Assembly (NCBI RefSeq): GCF_000471905.2 | Contig: NW_006500351.1 | Location: 3,885,011 to 3,949,010, forward strand | Direction of reading: 5' to 3' | Length of the DNA: 64,000 bases | Origin: Amborella trichopoda | Lineage: Eukaryota > Streptophyta > Magnoliopsida > Amborellales > Amborellaceae | Shown here: positions 47,159-52,263 of the stretch, piece after piece | Numbering within the stretch: the stretch's first letter is position 1 | Layout: the number at the start of each line of letters is the position of its first letter | The notes under the pieces: model-generated | What the model was told of the DNA's origin: nothing | What the model saw: the letters and a program-made list of their open reading frames with translations, nothing else | Database searches by the model: none | Made by a program: the position numbers and the translations under genes

Positions 47159-48876
47159 ATATAATATATATATATATATAAAGAGAGAGAGAGAGAATAT
47201 ATATTTACTTAGACTCACCGACACACACACACAGAGCCATACATATATAGGAAGTTAGGAACACATGTCAATGCACAAGATAATGCGTACTTCTATGAAC
47301 ATTCTCTTGATTGTCAGTAGCCATAGCTATATTGGGGCATTTAAGGAAAGTCCTTATATCTCGATTGCTCAAATAAAGTGGTGGCGAAAAGGTCAACAGA
47401 ACAAATGCTCTGGTAAGAGCCACTAATGATTCTCGTAATGAACACCATTCATTACCATCTCATATTGTTGTGGAAAGGCCAAGCTGTACTATTGGATTTG
47501 CAAAATTAACCATTTTAAATGGACAATATTCAATATTATAGGGGAGAGCAACAATCATCAAACTTTGATATGAAGATAATCTTTATTAATAATGTATCTT
47601 ATGATGTCTAAACTGGTAGTAGAAGCAAAAACTTTGAGAGAACCCAAAGCTATTTCAGTCAGTGCAGAAATCGAGACCAGTTGCACATGATGTTAAGGTG
47701 CAACACAAGGGAGCTTCAAACAATGGAGAGGTGGAGGAAATACTGGAGATGATTGTGGGAATGGAAGACTAGTTTCGATCATTACCCAAACAGAGTGATA
47801 GATGAAATGCAATGCATGCTAGATGGCCTCTTAATTAGGAAGAACCTTGTGCTTCCATTAAAATTTTACAATGCAACTCAAACATTAGGTGTATTCTCTC
47901 TAGGAAAAAGCAAGGATTCCATGTTCAAGATGCAATTAGGGCATGAAATCTTTGTTGTGTATCAGAAGGCATCCACTAGTAATGATGTAGTGGATAAGCT
48001 AACATATATACTTTTGTGAGATGCCACTGTGGTAGCACAGGGTCTACGTAATGATTTGTCGAAATTCTGCTCTTCTAGACTATCATGTAGGGAATTTCGA
48101 AGGGTGCATATAACCCTTGGTGAATTGGGCACCATGCTGTTTGTTCTTGATGCTAAATATGCAGGATCTTATGACTAGCTATCCCAGTTTTCCGAAAGCT
48201 AAGCCCCTATATTATCATACAAAACAACGATAATTCTTTAAATAACGCTAAACAATTCAGCAATAAGAAGTTCAGGAGTCCCCTGAGATTCAGAATTGCT
48301 GCAGACACGAAAGGATAGAAGTTCGATCAATTCGTTGCACATTCCATTGGTACAGTCATGCAAAGCTATAGGAAATGGCGAATACCTTTGTTCTATTTCT
48401 CTCTGAAGCTGGAAGAGAATTGGCAGTTCCAGAAGTAAATAATGATGCATTCTGTGAGTTCAAAGGAAAGTATGTGGACAACATAGAACTCATCCCCTCA
48501 ACATGACCATGATGAGGAGAAAGATCAACCTGTAAAACGAAAGAAGCCCATTTCAAATCCCTGTTAACAAACACATCAATTAAATGATAGTGTATATGAA
48601 GGTCAAGGTGGACAACCTTGGAAATTGAAATACTTGGAATTGAAGAACCAATAAGAAATCCCATGAAAATTCCACATAGCACAGCTACAATCAACCTAGG
48701 AGACTCAGAAGATTTCTTTCTATGGAAGCTGCAGGCATGAAGTCAGAACAATGATATCAGACAATTTCTGATGTTCGTACAGAGCCAAAATGAGTCAAAT
48801 CCATATCTTATTGCAATGAATTAAGAGAATGCAAAATGATTGAGAGAACTAACAACCTGTGCATGATTCCTGCCAT
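5502..48876 (-). CDS. DUF707-family protein gene, 11 exons seen, 3' end missing
   Basis: Plant DUF707 proteins (annotated 'lysine-ketoglutarate reductase trans-splicing related') are single-pass membrane-anchored proteins of about 380-400 residues with no firmly established reaction. Exons on the minus strand: 48876-48857, 48728-48617, 48529-48386, 34430-34326, 34218-34138, 34031-33916, 6521-6420, 6195-6082, 6003-5947, 5734-5668, 5555-5502. They sum to 972 nt, or 324 codons, with no stop. Every intron is GT-AG and every junction keeps phase; for example TG|G makes Trp across the 27-kb intron. Order of parts: short N-terminus, hydrophobic anchor (about residues 18-38), variable linker, N-P-R-G-A-E-L-L, F-H-Y-D-G, K-W-W-Y-A-K-R-F-L-H-P-D-I-V, F-I-W-D-E-D-L-G, L-E-I-S-Q-P-G-L, R-P-G-W-C, F-V-E-I-M-A-P-V-F-S-R and Q-N-D-L-I-H-G-W-G-L-D. 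The conserved C-terminal block is absent. The start ATG at 48876 gives an N-terminus like family members. Confidence 0.9.
6522..7650. other. Unassigned intronic sequence
   Basis: AT-rich intron sequence next to exon 7. It contains a short triplication of GGAAGCA near 6945-6965. I see no gene or recognisable element. Confidence 0.4.
7651..7990. repeat. GC-rich hexamer repeat with assembly gap
   Basis: Runs of GGGGGC and GGGGAC units from about 7667 lead into 151 undetermined bases (7771-7921). Beyond the gap, the sequence resumes with CGAGCGAGC-type repeats and more GGGGC units to about 7990. The four-G runs on one strand could form G-quadruplexes. The gap is probably a sequencing or assembly failure in this repeat, so its true length is unknown. 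Long open frames here are an effect of the period and are not genes. Confidence 0.85.
7991..9400. other. Unassigned intronic sequence
   Basis: AT-rich sequence with no gene, no repeat I can delimit and no mobile-element coding region. Confidence 0.35.
9405..9740. repeat. Cluster of GGAATC motifs with a hairpin
   Basis: GGAATC or its complement GATTCC recurs many times in about 330 bases. One pair forms a perfect 9-bp stem: AATAGGAAT (9531-9539), loop TATG, ATTCCTATT (9544-9552). No function is claimed. Confidence 0.55.
10194..11245 (+). mobile_element. R1 repeat, probable solo LTR of about 1.05 kb
   Basis: The copy starts TGTTGGGTATTTGTGGCCAT at 10194 and shares ordered blocks with the R1 copy at 41137, including CAATGGGAGTATGGTC and ATGAACCCTTGTGATGG. 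CATTT precedes the start (10189-10193) and occurs again at 11246-11250, giving a candidate target duplication. The right end does not read CA, so the boundary is uncertain. No coding capacity is seen. Confidence 0.45.
11340..11800 (-). repeat. R2 repeat, copy 1
   Basis: This non-coding segment matches 32035-32510 block by block (GGAAAGATAACAAGCCTA, TCTAATGTAATTAGAACTT, GAAAATGGAATTGTA, AAAAATGCCT, CCTTGAAG). It lies on the 3' side of a minus-strand gypsy integrase tail, so it may be part of the gypsy 3' region. The exact borders are not visible. Confidence 0.5.
11801..12175 (-). pseudogene. Ty3/gypsy integrase C-terminal end, distal half
   Basis: On the minus strand from 12175 the reading gives Y-H-K-L-K-Y, then I-S-P-C-Y-A-L, and ends in N-L-D-L-Y-E-Y-H-R. 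This is the usual end of a plant gypsy integrase (Y-N-K-L-x-P-R-K-x-G-P, then F-N-V-x-D-L). Stops interrupt it. Its proximal half is at 22296-22930; the two were separated by the 10.1-kb element at 12176-22295. Confidence 0.72.
12176..14392 (-). repeat. 3' LTR (LTR A) of the gag-only element, partial
   Basis: This copy is collinear with LTR B (19442-21620) from the low end up to a shared CAGACCA(A/G)TGATAGCC block. It includes the minus-strand TATA-like AT run near 13800, an AATAAA signal (minus) near 13758-13763, a purine-rich tract near 13600-13680 and an array of degenerate GCGATAGGC repeats (13060-13430). The last roughly 670 bases of the U3 side present in LTR B are missing and different sequence follows from 14393. 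Confidence 0.78.
14393..15182. other. Divergent segment beside LTR A
   Basis: This stretch replaces the U3 end expected from LTR B. It holds repeats of a TTTAAGGTCGTGCA(A/C)CTAGA block at about 14398, 14496 and 14557. It then has a second GATAGCC-type array (14750-14990) related to the one in LTR A. It may be a diverged U3 picked up by recombination with a related family, or a separate insertion. Confidence 0.45.
15133..15184 (+). promoter_or_regulatory. TATA box followed by two stem-loops
   Basis: TATAAAAG lies at 15133-15140. It is followed directly by GGGG-TAAAA-CCCC (15141-15153) and a perfect 9-bp stem, GCTGTTTTA (15159-15167) with TAAAACAGC (15176-15184) around an 8-base loop. The layout looks like the core promoter and leader of a retroelement transcribed rightward, opposite to the gag next to it. 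Confidence 0.5.
16300..19190 (-). pseudogene. Ty3/gypsy Gag, degenerate
   Basis: Gag packages element RNA into particles. Reading leftward, 19183-18626 is an open proline/serine/threonine-rich stretch of 185 codons. The gag core follows: E-E-R-M-N-R-F-E-V-M-M near 17790, then L-P-P-N-S near 17330, and F-L-T-L-T-Q-D-P-R-E-P-I-D-K-F near 17230, as in plant retrotransposon gag domains. A TGA stands where W of the conserved W-R-E-L would be (about 17193). The open piece 17191-16859 continues with the gag tail, rich in Asn, Gly, Ser and Gln. A further piece at 16658-16434 follows. Several frameshifts and stops make it non-functional. No zinc knuckle is evident. Confidence 0.7.
18133..18212. repeat. 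23-bp tandem repeat, just over three copies
   Basis: The unit GGGGGCCTCTCTAGTCAGGA plus GCT is repeated three times with one base change, then breaks down. It lies inside the gag region and the period is not a multiple of three, so it shifts the reading frame. Confidence 0.8.
19420..19438 (-). other. Primer-binding-site-like motif
   Basis: On the minus strand, TGGTGACTCCACTGGGGAC follows the 5' LTR after three bases. A TGG start and this distance are as expected for a tRNA primer site in plant Ty3 elements. I have not assigned the tRNA. Confidence 0.68.
19442..22295 (-). repeat. 5' LTR (LTR B) of the gag-only element, 2,854 bp
   Basis: On the minus strand it begins TGTTTGAAGACATTTTTC and ends CCTAACCG beside the primer site. 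It contains an AT-alternating TATA region (21059-21072) and AATAAA (complement of 21019-21024). A long purine-rich and repeat-rich U5 side follows, with CGATAGGC repeats at about 20370-20640. LTR A and the copy at 60512-63182 match it along most of their lengths. Confidence 0.82.
21019..21072 (-). promoter_or_regulatory. LTR core promoter and polyadenylation signal
   Basis: Read leftward, TTTATATATATATC at about 21072-21059 is followed 35-50 bases later by AATAAA (21024-21019). This is the usual U3/R arrangement. Equivalent motifs stand in LTR A and in the copy at 60512-63182. Confidence 0.55.
22296..22930 (-). pseudogene. Ty3/gypsy integrase C-terminal region, proximal half
   Basis: Minus-strand reading gives A-K-H-L, then V-H-R-Q-V-L-E-K-L-Q-E-S-Y, K-G-D-A-D-R-H and F-N-E-G-D-S-V-M-A-Y-L. 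This is the region after the integrase core in plant gypsy polyproteins. In-frame stops are present. It continues at 12175-11801 beyond the inserted element. The part above 22620 is diverged and only loosely recognisable. Confidence 0.7.
23150..24004 (+). mobile_element. 5'-truncated RTE-type LINE, RT C-terminal part
   Basis: The copy encodes the last part of a plant non-LTR reverse transcriptase: F-V-D-D (23190-23201, the catalytic F-A-D-D box), L-E-S-K-G-F-K-I-S, a H-R-I-R-A-G-W region, and I-R-x-R-G-R-P-K-R-T near the end. It finishes with the conserved A-D-P-K block (C-C-C-C-A-A at nucleotide level) and a (GAT)n-type tail (23968-24004). Stops and frameshifts are present. Short-repeat tails are typical of the RTE clade; the clade assignment is from memory of the family and is not tested. 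Confidence 0.8.
26450..26502 (+). promoter_or_regulatory. Solo LTR TATA box and polyadenylation signal
   Basis: TATATAAG (26450-26457) and AATAAA (26497-26502) lie 40 bases apart on the plus strand of the solo LTR. They mark the U3/R zone. Transcription from here would run antisense to the DUF707 gene inside its intron 6. Confidence 0.6.
26588..28090 (+). repeat. Polypyrimidine tract, about 1.5 kb
   Basis: The plus strand is almost entirely C and T, in irregular CTCTCT, CCTCTTCTCC and CACCTC blocks. Imperfect longer repeats occur, for example two copies of an ATAAATCTCTCAACCAAACC or CAAATCTCTCAACCAAACC block near 27810 and 27945. Long open frames here follow from composition. It forms most of the R-U5 part of the solo LTR. 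Confidence 0.85.
28090..28555 (+). repeat. ACTCAC-type minisatellite
   Basis: CACTCACACACTCACTTCACT-like units recur through the 3' part of the solo LTR. CACTTACACTTCCA is duplicated at its left end. The sequence is long and open in several frames, but the amino acids are only Ser, His, Thr and Leu, so it is not coding. Confidence 0.85.
29231..30658. other. Unassigned intronic sequence
   Basis: AT-rich sequence without a recognisable gene or element. The last 16 bases (30643-30658) are the left target duplication of the next LINE. Confidence 0.4.
30659..30880 (+). mobile_element. Short 5'-truncated LINE with target duplications
   Basis: About 220 bases of LINE 3' end: R-R-C-E-L-V-Q-V-E-G, G-R-P-K-R-S-W-L-E-V-V, T-Y-G-L-T-E-D-M-A-F-N-R-A-E-W and R-I-H-V-A-D-P-N, then a GAT-repeat tail. 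The copy is flanked by TGTGCACTTCGAATTG (30643-30658) and TGTGCACTTGAAATTG (30881-30896), 14 of 16 bases identical. The frame is nearly intact. Confidence 0.85.
31030..32035 (-). pseudogene. Ty3/gypsy RNase H-integrase relic
   Basis: Reading leftward: an RNase H end with Y-D-L-E-A-L-K-F-L-N and H-A-K-W (31930-31830), a linker with G-F-L-F-K-G-S-R-L (about 31620), and the integrase core with V-H-F-I-H-C-S and D-A-S-N-V-A-D-L-F-F-K (31275-31200) up to K-T-I-I-S. A LINE stub interrupts it at 31105-31165, after which K-F-W-R-S resumes. Many stops and frameshifts are present. Confidence 0.72.
31105..31165 (+). mobile_element. LINE 3'-end stub inside gypsy integrase
   Basis: This piece carries AATAGAGCAG, GACCCCAATTAGTTGGGAAA and an ATGATGATG tail. 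It matches the last bases of the LINE copies at 30659 and 28985. It interrupts the gypsy integrase just after K-T-I-I-S. No clean target duplication is visible. Confidence 0.65.
32035..32510 (-). repeat. R2 repeat, copy 2
   Basis: This segment matches 11340-11800 block by block (GAAGGAAAACTAACAAG, TTTTAATGTAATTAGAACTT, GAAATGGAATTGTAAG, AAAAATGCCTCTGAAG). In both places it adjoins minus-strand gypsy pol relics, but on opposite sides. It may therefore be an independent repeat or an LTR/leader piece. Confidence 0.5.
32511..33915. other. Unassigned intronic sequence
   Basis: AT-rich sequence up to the intron 6 donor at 33915. No gene or delimited repeat is seen. Confidence 0.4.
33916..34430 (-). 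CDS. DUF707 gene, exons 4-6
   Basis: Exons at 34430-34326 (35 codons), 34218-34138 (27 codons) and 34031-33916 (38 codons plus two bases), with introns of 107 and 106 bases. Exon 4 carries N-P-R-G-A-E-L-L-A-P-G-I-V-V and L-R-R-L-Y-G. Exon 5 carries K-Y-L-L-V-L-T-V-G. Exon 6 carries F-S-E-N-F-S-V-L-M-F-H-Y-D-G and E-W-D-Q-F-E-W-S. These follow the order of the DUF707 domain start. Acceptors are TTGTAG, TTCTAG and GTCAG. Donors are GTATGA, GTATAT and GTATGC. Confidence 0.92.
34431..35479. other. Unassigned intronic sequence
   Basis: AT-rich. It holds a short GA/CA microsatellite (about 34820-34865) but no gene or element that I recognise. Confidence 0.4.
35480..36490 (-). mobile_element. 5'-truncated RTE-type LINE
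   Basis: An (ATC)n tail at 35480-35505 marks the 3' end. Leftward reading covers G-V-S-R-Y-Y-I-A-L-V-R-D (36480), V-R-T-T-S-G-E-T-N-E-F, G-S-A-L-S-P-Y-L-F, L-T-R-H-L and V-P-W-C-M. The RT C-terminus follows with several stops. The 5' end is truncated within RT, near 36490. Confidence 0.82.
36491..37807. other. Unassigned, pyrimidine-rich in its first half
   Basis: 36520-37250 is rich in C and T on the plus strand and resembles a plant 5' leader. The small open frames in it (for example 37055-37252) match nothing I know. The remainder is AT-rich, with a T run and GGGG runs near 37480. Confidence 0.35.
37808..39765 (-). mobile_element. RTE-type LINE, RT plus linker
   Basis: The (ATC)n tail is at 37808-37826. 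Reading leftward from 39700: K-L-K-A-Y-D-D-L, E-G-E-K-D-V-L-K-Q-A-K-M-R-E-K and D-Q-R-V-L-V-K-D-D (39694-39480), which is the linker before RT. Relics of RT then run down to the tail. The copy is longer than most in the window but has many stops. Confidence 0.8.
39913..39958 (+). mobile_element. Tiny LINE stub with clean target duplications
   Basis: About 46-48 bases of LINE 3' end (CTAATCTCAAATAGTTAGGA and a GATGATGAT tail). They stand between two copies of ATCAAGCACCTA (39901-39912 and 39961-39972). Two further bases, AT, also match on the left side of each copy. This is an extreme 5' truncation. Confidence 0.82.
40466..44510 (-). mobile_element. Near full-length RTE-type LINE split by an R1 repeat
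   Basis: The (ATC)n tail is at 40466-40484. Reading leftward from about 44480: an endonuclease start resembling W-N-V-G...T-G-K (here R-N-V-G-M-T-T-N-K), later E-I-D-G-C-K-L, D-R-F-Q-I-N-K-L, G-D-L-N-G-H-V-G-like remnants near 43900, D-K-E-T-W-W-W-N-E-E-V (43400), E-A-L-R-K-M-K-V-R-K-A-L-G-P-D-G-I-P (42950) and RT down to about 42209. The rest of RT and the 3' end are at 41136-40466. An inserted 1.07-kb segment separates the two parts. Frameshifts and stops are frequent. Confidence 0.78.
41137..42208 (+). mobile_element. R1 repeat inserted in the LINE, probable solo LTR
   Basis: The insert starts TGTTGGGTTATGTGACCACT exactly where the LINE breaks (in the block TTTAGATTCTAGAGCA) and ends where LINE sequence resumes (CTACTTTTAGTGATGTCGCC). 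It carries the R1 blocks CTCCAGTAGGAGTGTGGTC and ATGAAACCTTGTGATGG, as in the copy at 10194. A clear target duplication is not visible and the right border is good to about ten bases. Confidence 0.65.
44511..47120. other. Unassigned, parts LTR-like in style
   Basis: 44520-46430 is GC-richer than its surroundings and has repeated phrases such as CAAATTTGG, AAATTTCGGCTC and AAATTTGAGCT, typical of retroelement U3 regions. I cannot find paired ends, a target duplication or coding sequence. 46430-47120 is AT-rich with nothing recognisable. Confidence 0.3.
47125..47240. repeat. Compound microsatellite (AT, GA, AC)
   Basis: Alternating (AT)n and (GA)n runs (47125-47205) are followed by (AC)n (47221-47234). 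They lie in intron 3. Confidence 0.9.
47753..48019 (+). other. Unrecognised 88-codon open frame
   Basis: The frame starts M-W-E-W-K-T-S and contains I-D-E-M-Q-C-M-L-D-G-L-L and L-G-V-F-S-L-G-K-S-K. Its composition is protein-like rather than simple-sequence. It is antisense to the DUF707 gene within intron 3. I do not recognise it. It may be a transposon or retrocopy fragment, since sequence before and after also reads partly open. Confidence 0.3.
48386..48876 (-). CDS. DUF707 gene, exons 1-3 (start and membrane anchor)
   Basis: Exon 1, 48876-48857, codes M-A-G-I-M-H and the first two bases of Ser. Exon 2, 48728-48617, codes F-H-R-K-K-S-S-E-S-P-R and a hydrophobic anchor (L-I-V-A-V-L-C-G-I-F-M-G-F-L-I-G), ending S-I-S-I-S-K. 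Exon 3, 48529-48386, is a 48-codon variable linker with potential N-glycosylation sites (N-A-S, N-R-T). Introns are 128 and 87 bases. The 87-base intron is in frame without a stop, so it may sometimes be kept. Exon 1 is inferred from position, splice phase and likeness to N-termini of the family. Confidence 0.82.
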
Positions 48877-50189
48877 TACATTTTTCCATGTGATGTGAGT
48901 AAATATTTTCACTTTGGCAGAATATGTAACCAGTAGCCGACAACACTAGCAGTTTTTAATAATCCATCTTCAAACATATCTGCTACCTCAAAAATAGAGG
49001 AGTGTCACACTATGCCAAACATGCAAAAGATTAGAAGTGGGTATAATTGAAAAACAAAGAAAAGCAATTTAAATATAAATGAAACCAGACAAAAGACATA
49101 ATTCATTAATGATTTAGCACAAGAAATGAACTACTCAAGCAATTTACAATTTGCTACTCAAAAGCACATAGATATGCTTTTGGTGAGATGGATGCAGATA
49201 TAAACGATACGAATAAGAAATACCAGAATAGAAAAGGAGGAATGCTACGCAATAAAAACACATAAATATGAAGTGCAGCATGTCCCTGAAAAAATGACAT
49301 TTCGTTTTCAGATCCAACATCTTAGTCAGATAAAAAACTATAAAAATCGCCAATGACCTCAATAACATCCATATCTCCCATATCGACCTAAAGCAAAGTA
49401 ATTAAAACCACAACTAGAAGAATTGCATCATGAACTCATCTCCTTCACATAACTATGGAATGACTTGTGCTAAGCCGTCACTCTTCACCTTGAGTGGCAA
49501 AAATTACATGGCAAGATTTGATAGAAACTGCTCCTTGGATATGTTTCAGATCTCAAATCCATCATTAAGATGGATTTTTTGAAGGGAACTGCATTTGAAT
49601 AAGGACGCAACAACCCAAAATTTTTGCACACATGTATGCCTCATCTAAGTGCTCCAAATAAAAAATGGATACACACCAAAAGTGTGGGCCAAATGTGCAT
49701 GTCATTTCAATGAATATAGGCTGTCCAGACTGCCTTCTGTCCTTCAATCTAGGACGTCTGGCCTATACTGCTCCGCAGGATGGTCGGTCTCATAATCTTA
49801 TCGTATTTGTGTGTGTGTGTGTGTAGCCCAAGGAGAACAGTGTTTTCAACAAAAAAAAATATTAACCTGGTATTTTATTGATTTGTAAACCATGTAAACC
49901 CCTGCAGAAACCAAGAGTACACTAAGTATAGTTGCTTTGATCAGTGAAAGTAGACACACATAACTGATATAAATTTTCACGTGTTGCCAATGGTTAAAGA
50001 GAATAGCCATAGTCGTTACCCTTGATTAAGCTGACTACTAACAACCAGGTGGACATATGCGAAGAAGGAATGAACAAGAGACAAATCAAACAATAGCTAA
50101 TACACCACCATTGAAAATGCATTAACATCATTAAAAAAGTGGTCAAAAGTGGACAATATAGGAGAACTTACAATAAACAAGAAATTAAA
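48877..50189. other. Upstream or 5' leader region of the DUF707 gene
   Basis: AT-rich sequence with a (GT)n run at 49806-49824. It may be 5' untranslated or intronic sequence of the minus-strand gene. No other gene is seen. Confidence 0.35.
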
Positions 50190-50595
50190 AAAAATAATAA
50201 TAATTCTAAATGCCTGCTTATAAAGAGGCACAACAGCACACATGATGCCCCAACCATGAAATTTAACTCAAGAGTATGAGAAACTCAGCAAAAAGTAAAT
50301 ATAAAACTAGAAATTCAGTAGCCTCTTGAACTACCAAGGTATCGACAGGCGGGTAGAGCAAAAGTTATCAGCACTAACGACAAAGGATGACAAAAAAAAA
50401 AAATCTAAATCCTTGCTTATAAAGTGGCACAGCAGCACACATGATGCCCTAACCATGAAACTTTTTAACTCAAGAGTATGAGAGACTTAGCAAAAAGTAA
50501 ATATAAAGCTAGAAATTATGTGGCTCTTGAACCACCATGTTATCAAAAGGCAGGTAGAGCAAAAGTAATCGGTGTGAGAGACAAAGGATGACAGT
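50190..50595. repeat. Tandem duplication, period 199 bp
   Basis: The copies begin at about 50208 and 50407. They share TGCTTATAAAG, GGCACA(A/G)CAGCACACATGAT, ACTCAAGAGTATGAGA, AGCAAAAAGTAAATATAAA and GACAAAGGATGACA in the same order, and differ by scattered substitutions and small indels. A run of A separates them. Confidence 0.85.
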
Positions 50596-50828
50596 TTTAT
50601 CATGACGTTTGAAACTCAAGAAATTATGTCGTTTGAAACTCAATCCACAGTTCCCCGGAGGGACTGACTAAAAACGAAAAAAGAAGCTCTAGACTCTGCA
50701 GAATCAAAAGGAATTGCAAATCCAAGTCAAAACTAGACTGGTTTGCCCAGAAACAATAGCCCTTAGATAAGATACAAATAGATCAAAAGGAACTGAAAAG
50801 TTTGCATGCAAATTTGGCAAAGCTTTAC

Positions 50829-51175
50829 CTCTGTCTTGAAAAAGAGGAAGGATTCTTCAGAAATACAGAGGCTGCATCCTATTGCTTGAGCCACATTAAG
50901 ATCTTTTCTAGTTTGTTTTGTAAGTCAATTTTTTTAGGTAAATGAAATACGTGTGAATTCCACTTTCCATTTATTAGCAGTCACTGCGATTTGTGTTTTG
51001 GAGTGAGAGTGTGGCTTTTTCCTTTCCTCTTTTCTCTGCGGAATCTCTTCCAATTTCGGGCAAAGTCAGAAATGGTGATTTTAAGAGAAAGCAGAGAGAG
51101 GTTCAGTACCTTTCTTGGCGGCTTTGAACGGTTTGAATGATTTAATTTATTAGTATTTAGTAGTGGTGGGACCAA
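50829..51175 (-). promoter_or_regulatory. Possible 5' untranslated exons of the DUF707 gene
   Basis: Two donor-like sites are visible on the minus strand: CCAAGAAAG|GTACTG near 51110 and GACAGAG|GTAAAG near 50829. The latter follows an acceptor-like GGATGCAG near 50871. They could be non-coding leader exons. The support is splice-site likeness only. Confidence 0.25.
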
Positions 51176-51273
51176 AGATCACAAGAGAGGCATTCATCAT
51201 GATACCGTAAGAGTTGGTGGGACTGACTCTTCAGTCGCAGTTATGTCGAGTTTGCATATTTTGTTTTTTTATT

Positions 51274-51601
51274 GGGCGCGATTTGTTTAGAGCCGAGGCT
51301 CTAAAAAGAAATATGATTTATATTTTCAATCTTTAGTTATAAAATTTAAAGCTTCAAAAATGGGGTAAATCGATCATATCTATAAAAACTTGAAAATCTA
51401 AAAAATTGACGGTCGAAAATAAGTTACAAGATACCTTATTTTCAAAACTTGAAATTCATTTTTTTCTCATGTCCATGCATCTTGATGTCAAGATTATCAA
51501 TTTAATGATATTCGAGTATAAAAATGACCTATTCTAGTGAATGTTTTGAAGTAGGCTCTAATTTGATTATTTAGAGCCTAGGCTCTATATAAACGTTTTC
51601 C
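51274..51601. mobile_element. Mutator-type MITE, 328 bp
   Basis: The element runs from GGGCGCGATTTG to AACGTTTTCC and is flanked by TTTTTTATT on both sides (51265-51273, 51602-51610). A 16-base palindromic motif stands near each end: TAGAGCCGAGGCTCTA (51288-51303) and TAGAGCCTAGGCTCTA (51572-51587). The 9-bp duplication points to a Mutator-like transposase. No coding sequence is present. Confidence 0.75.
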
Positions 51602-51801
51602 TTTTTTATTTGGGAATTCTTTATGAAAAATTGGTTGATTTAGGGGAGGACCGCATTTCTATGTATGGGGTTCAGAAAGTATAAAACATCCATTTTAAAA
51701 GATGGATGCAAGTATTTCTATCTAAAAATAATGGAAACTAATGTTCCAAATGTTCTCTTACTAAAATTATTATTGCTAATTTTTAAAATTTATTTATTTT
51801 T

Positions 51802-52263
51802 GGGTGTGGTTTTCATAAGGTTGCAACCTTAAACAATCCAACTTATGTGCACCTTTAAATTTTATCATAATATATAATTTTGACGTAAAATGTTCTTAGG
51901 ATTATCTCAAAATCTATTTTTATATCTAATTAAAAAATTTTAAATTCCAAAAATGGTTAAAATCAAGTAGATCTATAAATATATAAAAATTTTGAAAATG
52001 AATGGTGTAGATAATATGTTGTAAAATGCACTATTTTTAAGACTCGAAATTTTTTTATTTTTCATAGTCATACATTTCGATGTCGAGATGATCAATCACA
52101 TGGTTTTTCAACACTAAACCAACATTTTTTCAAGTCATACATTTTGATGTCAAGATGATCAATCACATGGTTTTTCAAAACTAAAATAACCTTTTTTGAT
52201 GGATTTTTGAGGTGCATCCGTAGTTCTACATTTTAAGGTTGCAACCTTATATAAACTTTTTCC
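51802..52263. mobile_element. Related MITE, 462 bp
   Basis: The element runs from GGGTGTGGTTTTC to ACTTTTTCC. Flanks are TTTATTTTT (51793-51801) and TTTACTTTT (52264-52272), 8 of 9 identical. A 14-base perfect palindrome, AAGGTTGCAACCTT, stands near both ends (51817-51830, 52235-52248). Interior blocks match the MITE at 51274 (for example TCAAGATGATCAAT against TCAAGATTATCAAT). It is longer partly because of an internal 67-bp tandem duplication (52066-52199). Confidence 0.72.
52066..52199. repeat. 67-bp tandem duplication inside the MITE
   Basis: AGTCATACATTT(C/T)GATGTC starts at 52066 and again at 52133, followed by AGATGATCAATCACATGG and TTTTTCAA in both. Few differences separate the copies. 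Confidence 0.88.

Larger units (their letters stand above)
34431..48385 (-). other. Intron 3 of the DUF707 gene, 13,955 bases
   Basis: The donor is AACAAAG|GTATTC at 48385 and the acceptor is TTGTTGTAG|ATC at 34431. The exons on either side join in phase 0. The intron contains four LINE copies, one R1 repeat, microsatellites and an unrecognised 88-codon open frame. Long stretches of AT-rich sequence remain unassigned. Confidence 0.85.

Noticed and set aside
48617..48694. Translation start at the Met codon inferred by adding a base change before L-I-V-A-V
   Set aside because: The reading has Leu before I-V-A-V in the exon. The upstream exon with M-A-G-I-M-H fits splice phase and family N-termini better.
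51288..51587. Operator-like palindromes controlling the DUF707 promoter
   Set aside because: The palindromes are parts of the MITE ends, repeated at both termini, so a regulatory reading is not needed.
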